Assembly (NCBI GenBank): GCA_028872645.1 | Contig: JAPKDK010000128.1 | Location: 1-7,949, forward strand | DNA from: Verrucomicrobiota bacterium | Lineage (GTDB): Bacteria; Verrucomicrobiota; Verrucomicrobiia; Limisphaerales; UBA1100 | DNA length: 7,949 nt | Direction: 5' to 3' | Part shown: positions 1 through 5,442 of the stretch, in pieces | Layout of the letters: each line of letters begins with the position of its first letter | Numbering within the stretch: the first letter of the stretch is position 1 | Position numbers and translations under genes: made by a program | Notes under the pieces: model-generated | The model's input: only the letters and a program-made list of their open reading frames with translations | Told to the model about the DNA's origin: nothing | Database searches by the model: none

Positions 1-1
1 C

Positions 2-301
2 CAACGCCAATGGGCCGCACAAGGGCCGTTGAGTCCATGGGGCTGCCGGGAATTCATTTTCCCCGAGGGCCTCGGCATGATTCAAGCCTTGAAGGTGTCC
101 CACAAATCGAGCGCCACCTTTGAACCAACTTTGCATGATGACTAGCCACTGCTCGGCCATCAGGCGACCGGCGGTTTGGCTGGGGGTTTCCGGCACCAAC
201 GCCGCTGGCGCTTCGGTTCCGCTCGCACGCGGGGGCAGGGCACCCTGAAATATCAGCGCGCCGCCCAACAGAGCGGTAACTTGAATGGCTCGTAGATTCA
301 T
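2..301 (-). CDS. Predicted secreted protein of unknown function (C-terminal part outside window)
   Basis: An open frame runs leftward from the ATG at 301-299 to the window edge: 100 codons without a stop. I do not recognise the family. Residues 1-28 look like a Sec signal peptide: short basic start (MNLR), hydrophobic core at about 5-22 (AIQVTALLGGALIFQGAL), then a polar PPRASG region where cleavage is plausible. There is no cysteine near it, so it is not an obvious lipoprotein. The mature part begins with a Pro/Ala-rich stretch (30-43), followed by a more structured segment with Trp52 and Trp59 (AEQWLVIMQSWFKGG). It is transcribed divergently from the flagellar operon and sits 52 bases downstream of the predicted start of a good sigma-54 promoter, so a flagellar or envelope role is plausible but inferred. 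The frame stays open upstream of the ATG; this start is chosen because the signal peptide begins there. Confidence 0.7.
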   Translation of the reverse strand, partial: MNLRAIQVTALLGGALIFQGALPPRASGTEAPAALVPETPSQTAGRLMAEQWLVIMQSWFKGGARFVGHLQGLNHAEALGENEFPAAPWTQRPLCGPLAL

Positions 302-363
302 TCTATCGGCTTCATTCTCTTGGTTGCTCAGCCTATGCCAAGCATGATTATCCGGCACGGTGC

Positions 364-380
364 AGCAAATTTCGGGCCAA
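364..380 (-). promoter_or_regulatory. Sigma-54 promoter for the divergent secreted-protein gene
   Basis: On the minus strand the sequence reads TTGGCCCGAAATTTGCT. Against the RpoN consensus YTGGCACG-N4-TTGCW it differs at one defined position (A to C in the -24 box). The essential GG (378-377) and GC (366-365) are exactly ten bases apart. The predicted transcription start is near 353, giving a leader of about 52 bases to the ATG at 301. The match is read by eye; the activator is unknown. Confidence 0.65.
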
Positions 381-381
381 C

Positions 382-426
382 TTTTTGAAAATGGTATTCA
401 GATTCAAAAACGTCATTTTTTGAAAA
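382..426. repeat. Iterated inverted repeats, candidate activator-binding region
   Basis: Three 8-bp units lie in alternating orientation: TTTTTGAA at 382-389, its exact reverse complement TTCAAAAA at 403-410, and TTTTTGAA again at 417-424. Centre-to-centre distances are 21 and 14 bp. The first and third units extend to a direct repeat TTTTTGAAAAT (382-392 and 417-427). They lie about 170-210 bp upstream of the flgB sigma-54 start, a usual range for an enhancer site, and they abut the -24 box of the divergent promoter. Chance similarity in AT-rich DNA is possible. Confidence 0.35.
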
Positions 427-447
427 TAATCACGAAAAATCCCAATT

Positions 448-475
448 TTGACTAAATGGAAAAAAATGCCATAAT
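448..475 (+). promoter_or_regulatory. Possible sigma-70-type promoter upstream of flgB
   Basis: TTGACT (448-453) and CATAAT (470-475) are separated by 16 bases; each box matches the sigma-70 consensus at five of six positions. Transcription would start near 482 and give flgB a leader of about 110 bases. The region is AT-rich, so chance matches are likely, but this would supply a leader that the sigma-54 promoter does not. Confidence 0.3.
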
Positions 476-481
476 TGTCGA

Positions 482-499
482 GTTCATCAGGTTCATTAG
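482..499. repeat. 9-bp tandem repeat in the divergent control region
   Basis: GTTCATCAG is followed directly by GTTCATTAG, identical at eight of nine positions. The pair is centred about 104 bp upstream of the predicted flgB sigma-54 start and about 137 bp upstream of the divergent one, so it could serve as a shared activator site. No known binding motif is recognised. Confidence 0.25.
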
Positions 500-567
500 A
501 TCGGCTTAAAATGAAAAAACAGGCCAAATATGCGAGTTTTACGAAATTTTCATTTTGGGCCCTATAG

Positions 568-583
568 TGGCACGGGGCTTGCT
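568..583 (+). promoter_or_regulatory. Sigma-54 promoter of the flgB operon
   Basis: TGGCACGGGGCTTGCT matches the RpoN consensus TGGCACG-N4-TTGCW at every defined position. GG (569-570) and GC (581-582) are ten bases apart. The predicted +1 is near 594, one base before the flgB ATG at 595. Flagellar rod and hook operons are RpoN-dependent in many bacteria, activated by FlrC/FlbD/FleQ-type enhancer-binding proteins, so the location is as expected. The very short distance to the start codon is unusual. Confidence 0.85.
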
Positions 584-594
584 GCACGCGAGGC

Positions 595-972
595 ATGATT
601 GATGCGCTTTTTAACGGTGCCAACTATCAAGGTGTGAAGAAGATGCTCGATGCCACTGCCCTGCGGCAGGAGGCCATCGCGAGTAATTTGGCGAATATTG
701 AGACGCCTCATTACAAGCGGATGGATGTGCAGGCTTCGTTTGCCTCGGAGCTTTCGCATGCAATCGGCTCCGGCTCGGCCGATACCGTGCGCGGGGTGAA
801 GGCGCGCATCACGGCGGACACTTCCGCCATAGCACAGAATCGTGATGGCAACACGGTGCAACTTGAAAAGGAACTGATGTTGTTACAAAAAAACATGGTG
901 GCCCATCACATGCAGACGCAAATGATCAACGGCACGTTTTCCAAACTGCGTTCCGCCATTAAAACCCGATAA
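595..972 (+). CDS. flgB: Flagellar basal-body proximal rod protein FlgB
   Basis: FlgB is a proximal rod subunit, exported through the flagellar type III system and assembled near the MS ring with FliE. The protein has 125 aa; Salmonella FlgB has 138. The N-terminal rod signature is clear: an amphipathic start, then LRQEAIASNLANIETPHYKR at residues 23-42, matching the family pattern with TPHYK in place of the usual TPGYK. The C-terminal helix (about 88-121, starting VQLEKELMLLQKN) matches the FlgB family, including the preceding DGNTV. ATG 595 is preferred because residues 1-16 fit the family's first helix; ATG 643 (codon 17) is an alternative. The only Shine-Dalgarno-like bases (GAGG at 590-593) are one base from the ATG, too close to work normally. 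First gene of the operon; 20 bp separate it from flgC. Confidence 0.93.
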   Translation: MIDALFNGANYQGVKKMLDATALRQEAIASNLANIETPHYKRMDVQASFASELSHAIGSGSADTVRGVKARITADTSAIAQNRDGNTVQLEKELMLLQKNMVAHHMQTQMINGTFSKLRSAIKTR

Positions 973-992
973 CCTTTCCCCAACCCGCTATT

Positions 993-1418
993 ATGAACAT
1001 TAATATTTTACCCGGAGCCGACAGCGCCGCTTCCGCTTTGCAGGCGGAGAAGGTGCGGATGGAAGTCATTTCCCAAAACATCGCCAACGCCAACACCACC
1101 AGCACCAGCAACGGCGGCCCGTACCAACGCCAAGTCGTGCGCTTTGAAACGGTCATGGCCAATCAGTTTGACCCCTACAGCGCCAAGGCCGAAGTGCGCG
1201 TGGCGGGGATTGAAACGGACAACCGCCCGTTCAAAATTATGCATCAACCGGGCCATCCCGATGCGGACGCGGATGGCATGGTGAGATACCCGAATGTAAA
1301 TGTTCACGAGGAGATGGCCGATTTGATCGCCTCTTCCCGCGCGATGGAGGCCAACCTTTCCATCATCCGCACCGCCCGCCAAATGGCGATGCAAACGCTG
1401 GCGATTGGTAAGAATTAA
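993..1418 (+). CDS. flgC: Flagellar basal-body proximal rod protein FlgC
   Basis: FlgC is a proximal rod subunit located on the FlgB side of the rod; it is exported and stays in the periplasmic axial structure. The protein has 141 aa, against 134 in Salmonella. Residues 14-35 carry the rod/hook N-terminal motif (EVISQNIANANT). The central part has the FlgC-specific segment HQPGHPDADADGMVRYPNVN (residues 84-103), and the C-terminal helix reads EEMADLIASSRAMEAN (106-121), with Met where most homologues have Tyr. The ending QTLAIGKN is typical. No Shine-Dalgarno sequence is visible before the ATG (the 20 bases upstream are C/T-rich). It lies between flgB and fliE with short gaps, so co-transcription is expected. 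Confidence 0.95.
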   Translation: MNINILPGADSAASALQAEKVRMEVISQNIANANTTSTSNGGPYQRQVVRFETVMANQFDPYSAKAEVRVAGIETDNRPFKIMHQPGHPDADADGMVRYPNVNVHEEMADLIASSRAMEANLSIIRTARQMAMQTLAIGKN

Positions 1419-1436
1419 ATTTAACGCCCGTATATA

Positions 1437-1811
1437 ATGATACCCATAAATCCAGTAGCAGCGCAGGGGCTGGCGGACATTTACCGCCAGCAACGCGCGA
1501 TTATGGATCGCAGCCGCGACATCACTGATGCCAGTAAGGTCGGCGCGGCTGTGGCGCCGGAGGGGGCGCAGGCGGCGGGCAAGCCGGAAGCGGTGGGTTT
1601 TGGCGGCGTGCTGGATAAATTTGTCAACGAGGTCAACTCCAAGCAGCTTGACTCCACTCAGGCGGTGAACGATTTGCTGGGCGGGAAAGATATCCCGCTG
1701 CATCAAGTGATGATCACCATGCAGGAAGCCGGCGTGGCATTCCAGCTGATGGTGGAAGTGCGTAACAAACTGCTTGAAGGCTATCAGGAATTAATGCGCA
1801 TGCAGATTTAG
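1437..1811 (+). CDS. fliE: Flagellar hook-basal body protein FliE
   Basis: FliE is the first rod-level protein exported; it links the MS ring to the proximal rod and is needed for export of later substrates. The protein has 124 aa, longer than the 104 aa of Salmonella. The diagnostic C-terminal half is highly conserved: LHQVMITMQEAGVAFQLMVE (residues 88-107) followed by VRNKLLEGYQELMRMQI to the end. The N-terminal third (about 18-55) is an Ala/Gly/Pro-rich, lineage-specific segment and accounts for the extra length. The ATG at 1437 follows an AT-rich stretch (TATATA) with no Shine-Dalgarno sequence. The gap to flgC is 18 bp and to fliF 36 bp. Confidence 0.95.
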   Translation: MIPINPVAAQGLADIYRQQRAIMDRSRDITDASKVGAAVAPEGAQAAGKPEAVGFGGVLDKFVNEVNSKQLDSTQAVNDLLGGKDIPLHQVMITMQEAGVAFQLMVEVRNKLLEGYQELMRMQI

Positions 1812-1847
1812 TGAACCCAATTTTGCAAACCCAAACAAAACTGAATA

Positions 1848-3740
1848 ATGGATAAAATAAAAGCAATGGCGATGCAGCTCCTGACCATCTGGCAGCAGCT
1901 TGGCGTGAACCAAAAGGTAACCGTGGCCGCCTCCGGCCTGCTCGTCGCAGGCGCGCTGTCGGTGGTGGTGTTTTTCACCAGCAAAACGGATTTTGCCTTG
2001 CTGTATGGCAACATGGATTCCAAGTCCGCCGGCGAAATCATTGCGGTGCTGGAGGAGCAAAAGATTCCCTTCGAAGCCGGTGCCGGTGGCACCAGCATTA
2101 TGGTGCCGCGCGAAAAGGTTTATAGCCTGCGGATGACGCTTGCCAGTCGCGGCCTGCCCAAGGCCGGCGATGTGGGTTGGGAGTTGTTTGATAATAAAAA
2201 CACCGTGAGCATGTCGGATTTTGTGCAGCAGAATAATAAGGTGCGCGCGTTGCAGGGTGAGCTGGCGCGCAGCATTGCAATGATCCAAGGCGTGAGCAGT
2301 GCCCGCGTGCATGTGGTGTTGCCCAAGACGCGTTTAATTGTGGATGAAAATAAAAAAGGAACGGCGGCTGTGCTGTTGAACCTCAGCAGCGCGGGATCCA
2401 TTCGGCCCGAGGCGGTGCATTCCATCCGCCATTTAGTGGCCGGCGGCATTGAGGGGTTGCAGCCCAACAACGTGATGGTGACTGATAATTATGGCAACAC
2501 GCTTACCACGTCGGGCGAGGGAAATGGCGCGTTTGCAATGGCCAACAACCGGCTGACCACCCGTCGCAATTACGAGAAGTACCTGGCGGCCCAGGTGCGG
2601 TCTACTCTGGAACCGGCACTCGGCCCGGGGCAGGTGATTGTCACCGTGAGCGCGGAAATCAACCACGACCAGATCACGCACACCTCCATCAATTTTGATC
2701 CCGATGGAGTAGTGACCAATCAATATCAATCTACGCTCGACAGCAGTGGCGACAGTACCCCCCGCCCCGGCGGCGTGGTCGGGGCCACTGCCAACACCAA
2801 CACTAGCACCAACAACGCCGGAGGTGCCTTGGCCAACAACACTCAAAACAAGGAAGAGAAAACGATTACGTTTAACAACAGCCAAAACACCACCAACACA
2901 GTGATGGCCGTGGGTAAACCCGAGCGCATTACTGCCTCGGTGCTGGTTGCCCAGGGTGCCACGGCGCGTAATGCCGCCGCCATGTTGCAGCTGACCAACG
3001 TGGTGAAAAATGCCATCGGCCTGCATATTGATGGCGGCGTGGGCGGCGTTCGGCCCGATGATATTGTGGTGGAGGAAATTCTCTTTAATGACGCCCATCT
3101 CACCGTCGCGAAGGAGGAACTTGATTCCGCCACCACAAAAGCCATGATTAGTGACTTGGTTCGCAACATCCTGTACGTGTTGCTGGGTGCGGGCGCGTTG
3201 ATGGCTTTTGTGAAGCTGGTGAAACGCAGTGCCGATGATGTGATCCCGACCGGCGTGCCGGTGGGTCAATTGCTTGCCGGCACCGCGATGGTGGCCGCGC
3301 CGGCTGGCGCGATGATGGCTGCGCCAGCAGGCGGTGGAGCATCTACGGGAGCGATCGACGCCGTATCGCAGATTGCCGACTCAGCCAAGTCATTGGAAGA
3401 TATTGAAGAAGCTTTGAAAGACCCTTCCAAACTTTCGACCGCCGAAATCCAGCAGCTCATGGACCGCCGCAAGGAGGAGAAAGAGCGCCGTAAGATGCTT
3501 GAGGCTATGGCGGATGAAGAGGATGAAGATGATGTCGAAGTCATCGAGCAGGAAAAACAAAAACTGATCATGGACTTTGGGATCGGCAAGAAGCAGCCCG
3601 AGCGTGTGAACATCGAGGTGCTCCGCGATATGATCAAGGAAAGCCCCGAATCCATGGCTGTGGCCGCCCGCCGCTGGCTCGCTGGCGGCAATGAGGATAA
3701 GGACGATGAAGGCAACTCCGATGACGGAGCCGCAAGTTGA
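1848..3740 (+). CDS. fliF: Flagellar MS-ring protein FliF
   Basis: FliF forms the MS ring in the inner membrane, the platform on which the rotor and export gate assemble. The protein has 630 aa, about 70 more than Salmonella FliF. Transmembrane helix 1 is at about 24-43. The ring-building domains follow, with conserved segments TDFALLYGNMD (47-57) and LARSIAMIQGVSSARVHVVL (139-158). An Asn/Thr/Gly-rich loop at about 298-335 interrupts the third ring domain, as in homologues where it makes the beta-collar. Transmembrane helix 2 is at about 440-457. The cytoplasmic tail is long: an Ala/Gly/Met-rich part (467-500), a charged helix (520-552), an acidic run (556-569), and a terminal FliG-binding segment (about 588-611, ending AVAARRWL), then a second acidic end. 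No Shine-Dalgarno sequence is seen at the ATG. The gap to fliG is 20 bp. Confidence 0.97.
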   Translation: MDKIKAMAMQLLTIWQQLGVNQKVTVAASGLLVAGALSVVVFFTSKTDFALLYGNMDSKSAGEIIAVLEEQKIPFEAGAGGTSIMVPREKVYSLRMTLASRGLPKAGDVGWELFDNKNTVSMSDFVQQNNKVRALQGELARSIAMIQGVSSARVHVVLPKTRLIVDENKKGTAAVLLNLSSAGSIRPEAVHSIRHLVAGGIEGLQPNNVMVTDNYGNTLTTSGEGNGAFAMANNRLTTRRNYEKYLAAQVRSTLEPALGPGQVIVTVSAEINHDQITHTSINFDPDGVVTNQYQSTLDSSGDSTPRPGGVVGATANTNTSTNNAGGALANNTQNKEEKTITFNNSQNTTNTVMAVGKPERITASVLVAQGATARNAAAMLQLTNVVKNAIGLHIDGGVGGVRPDDIVVEEILFNDAHLTVAKEELDSATTKAMISDLVRNILYVLLGAGALMAFVKLVKRSADDVIPTGVPVGQLLAGTAMVAAPAGAMMAAPAGGGASTGAIDAVSQIADSAKSLEDIEEALKDPSKLSTAEIQQLMDRRKEEKERRKMLEAMADEEDEDDVEVIEQEKQKLIMDFGIGKKQPERVNIEVLRDMIKESPESMAVAARRWLAGGNEDKDDEGNSDDGAAS

Positions 3741-3760
3741 ACTTAAAACTGAATTGAACC

Positions 3761-4780
3761 ATGGCTGAACGCAAAAAAAAGAGAAATGAGCCAAAAGGCT
3801 TGCAGTTGACCCAATCACAGAAGTTGGCGGCCTTCCTCATCGTCATGGGCGAGGATGCGGCGGCGGATATCATCAAGAATTTTGATGATAACGAGCGCGA
3901 ACTGGTGTGCGCCGAGATGGCAAACCTACCGGTGCTCGACGCCAACATGCAAGGCGCGGTGCTGCAGGAATTCACCGGCATGGCGGTGGAAGCGCAATCG
4001 GGCATCAGTGGCTCGGTGGATTTCACGCGGGCCGTGTTGGAAAAATCCGTGGGGTTATTTAAGGCGGCGGAAATCATCGGCCGCGTGGGCACTGCCCGCA
4101 CGAGTGTGGCGACGATGCAGCAAATCATCGATTTGGATTCTGTTTCTATTTGTAATCTGCTCAAGGAAGAAGACCCGCAAACCATCGCGCTGGTCGTTAG
4201 TTATTTACCCGCGCTAAAAGGATCCGAGGTGCTTATGAGCTTGCCGGAAAAGGTGCGCGAAATGGTGGTCGAAAAACTTGCTACCCTCGAGTCCACCCCC
4301 ATCGAGGTGGTGGAAACCCTCGGCGAAGTGCTCTCCGCCAAGGTTGGCGAACGCGTCAGCCGCGCGTTGAACCAAACCGGTGGCGAAAAATCCGCCGCTG
4401 CCGTGCTCAACGCCATGAGCAAGGAAGAGCGCAAGAAGTTGCTCGACAACATGGACGAGCGCGCCCCCGACCTCGTGCGTTCCATCCGCATGAAGATGTT
4501 CACCTTCGACGATTTGCAGACGCTTGATGTGAAGACCATCCAGAAAATTATGCGCGAAGTGGATGCCAGCAAACTGGCCGTGGCCCTCAGCGCCGCCACC
4601 GACACGCTCAAGGAGGCCATGCTCGGATCGCTCTCCAAACGCGCGGCCGAAAACGTGCGCGAAGAAATCGAGAATATGGGCAAAATCTCCCTGCGCGAAG
4701 TGGAGGTCAACCAAAACTCCATCATCGACGTGGTGCGCCAACTCGAAACCGAAGGCGAAATCTCACTGGAAGGTGATTAA
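3761..4780 (+). CDS. fliG: Flagellar motor switch protein FliG
   Basis: FliG sits on the cytoplasmic face of the MS ring, binds the FliF tail and FliM, and receives torque from the stator. The protein has 339 aa, against 331 in Salmonella. The N-terminal domain (about 14-110) starts with LTQSQKLAAFLIVMG; the middle domain carries EEDPQTIALVVSYLP (136-150); the C-terminal torque domain runs from about 220 and contains MKMFTFDDL (244-252), IQKIMREVD (260-268) and SKRAAENVREE (292-302). Two deviations stand out. The FliM-binding EHPQR motif reads EDPQ with Lys172 in place of Arg. The positions matching E. coli Lys264 and Arg297 are Ser277 and Ser310, while Arg281 (Arg294) and the acidic pair (Glu301-Glu302) are kept. 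The N-terminus is very basic (AERKKKR). No Shine-Dalgarno sequence is visible. Confidence 0.97.
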   Translation: MAERKKKRNEPKGLQLTQSQKLAAFLIVMGEDAAADIIKNFDDNERELVCAEMANLPVLDANMQGAVLQEFTGMAVEAQSGISGSVDFTRAVLEKSVGLFKAAEIIGRVGTARTSVATMQQIIDLDSVSICNLLKEEDPQTIALVVSYLPALKGSEVLMSLPEKVREMVVEKLATLESTPIEVVETLGEVLSAKVGERVSRALNQTGGEKSAAAVLNAMSKEERKKLLDNMDERAPDLVRSIRMKMFTFDDLQTLDVKTIQKIMREVDASKLAVALSAATDTLKEAMLGSLSKRAAENVREEIENMGKISLREVEVNQNSIIDVVRQLETEGEISLEGD

Positions 4781-4795
4781 TAGGAAGAACATTTT

Positions 4796-5434
4796 ATGGT
4801 ACAAGCCATCGACAATATTGTAACTGAAGCCCCGCTACGCGGCATTCGACTGGCCATTGGCCCCGCCGAGGCCTTGCTGCCCGAGGAACCCGCCGGCCCC
4901 ACACGCGAGGAGCAACTCGTCGAGCAGGAAACTGCCACCCACCAACGCGGCCGCGATGAGGCTGCTGCCGAGTATGAGCCGCAACTCGCCGCCCTGCGCA
5001 CCGAATTGGAAGCCGCCCAGGCCGAAGGTGCCAATCAACAACTGGCGACCATCGAGGAAACCGTGCAATCCCAACTCGCCGCGCGCCTTAACGATTTGGA
5101 AGCGGAGTTGATTGAATTTTCCACTGAAGCGGCCATCCGCCTCGTGCACGGGCTGCCCATCAGCACCGGCGTCATCGAGGCCGCCATTCGGGAAACGCTC
5201 GAGCACTGCGAACAGGATGCCGAGGTGTCGGTCCATTTGCATCCCGAAGATTTGAAAATGTTAAAGAGTCATCAGAGCGAGCTGCTGCAGGATTCGCCCC
5301 ATCAACGCCGCGTGCGGTATTTGGAGGGCAAGGAAGTTTCGCGCGGCGGTTGCCTCGTGGAAACCCGCTGTGGCGTCATCGATGGCCGCCGCGAAACCCG
5401 CGAAGCCCTGTTGCGTGAAGCGGTTAGCGCATAA
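4796..5434 (+). CDS. fliH: Flagellar export apparatus protein FliH (ATPase regulator)
   Basis: FliH is the peripheral stalk-like regulator that dimerises, binds the FliI N-terminus, and anchors the ATPase to the export gate and C-ring. The protein has 212 aa, slightly shorter than Salmonella FliH (235). Residues 34-110 are Glu/Ala/Gln-rich and predicted coiled coil. The C-terminal domain has the family pattern: VSVHLHPEDLKML (144-156), then SRGGCLVETRCGVIDGR (182-198). There is no tryptophan anywhere in the protein, whereas Salmonella FliH uses Trp7 and Trp10 at its N-terminus for docking. This is one of the few genes here with a plausible ribosome-binding site, AGGA at 4782-4785, ten bases before the ATG. 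Its place between fliG and fliI supports the call. Confidence 0.9.
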   Translation: MVQAIDNIVTEAPLRGIRLAIGPAEALLPEEPAGPTREEQLVEQETATHQRGRDEAAAEYEPQLAALRTELEAAQAEGANQQLATIEETVQSQLAARLNDLEAELIEFSTEAAIRLVHGLPISTGVIEAAIRETLEHCEQDAEVSVHLHPEDLKMLKSHQSELLQDSPHQRRVRYLEGKEVSRGGCLVETRCGVIDGRRETREALLREAVSA

Positions 5435-5442
5435 ATTCTAAA

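Noticed and set aside
325..341. Another minus-strand GG-N10-GC element (TTGGCATAGGCTGAGCA)
   Set aside because: The -12 box GAGCA is poor, and the element at 364-380 is a much better match with a sensible leader length.
453..535. Possible sigma-28 (FliA) promoters in the AT-rich region (TAAA followed by GCC-like boxes)
   Set aside because: Spacers are 11-12 instead of about 15, and the -10 boxes match the GCCGATAA consensus poorly.
557..562. GGGCCC palindrome upstream of the flgB promoter
   Set aside because: A six-base palindrome is expected by chance, and it does not form a terminator-like hairpin with a T-run.
348..623. Minus-strand open frame of 91 codons across the control region into flgB
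   Set aside because: It covers both sigma-54 promoters and the flgB start, has no recognisable family and no supporting ribosome-binding site.
1008..1706. Minus-strand open frame (232 codons) opposite flgC and fliE
   Set aside because: It spans two conserved genes and their junction on the other strand; its Arg/His-rich composition is typical of an antisense shadow.
2085..2102. TGGCAC word inside fliF considered as an internal sigma-54 promoter
   Set aside because: No TTGC/GC at the required -12 spacing.
2433..3269. Long minus-strand open frame (278 codons) opposite fliF
   Set aside because: It is His/Gly-rich with shadow-like composition, lies fully antisense to conserved FliF codons, and resembles no family.
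3634..4185. Minus-strand open frame opposite the fliF/fliG junction
   Set aside because: Antisense shadow of conserved sequence; low-complexity Ser-rich product.
3855..4217. Plus-strand alternative frame inside fliG
   Set aside because: Arg/Trp/Cys-rich out-of-frame translation of FliG codons with no independent support.
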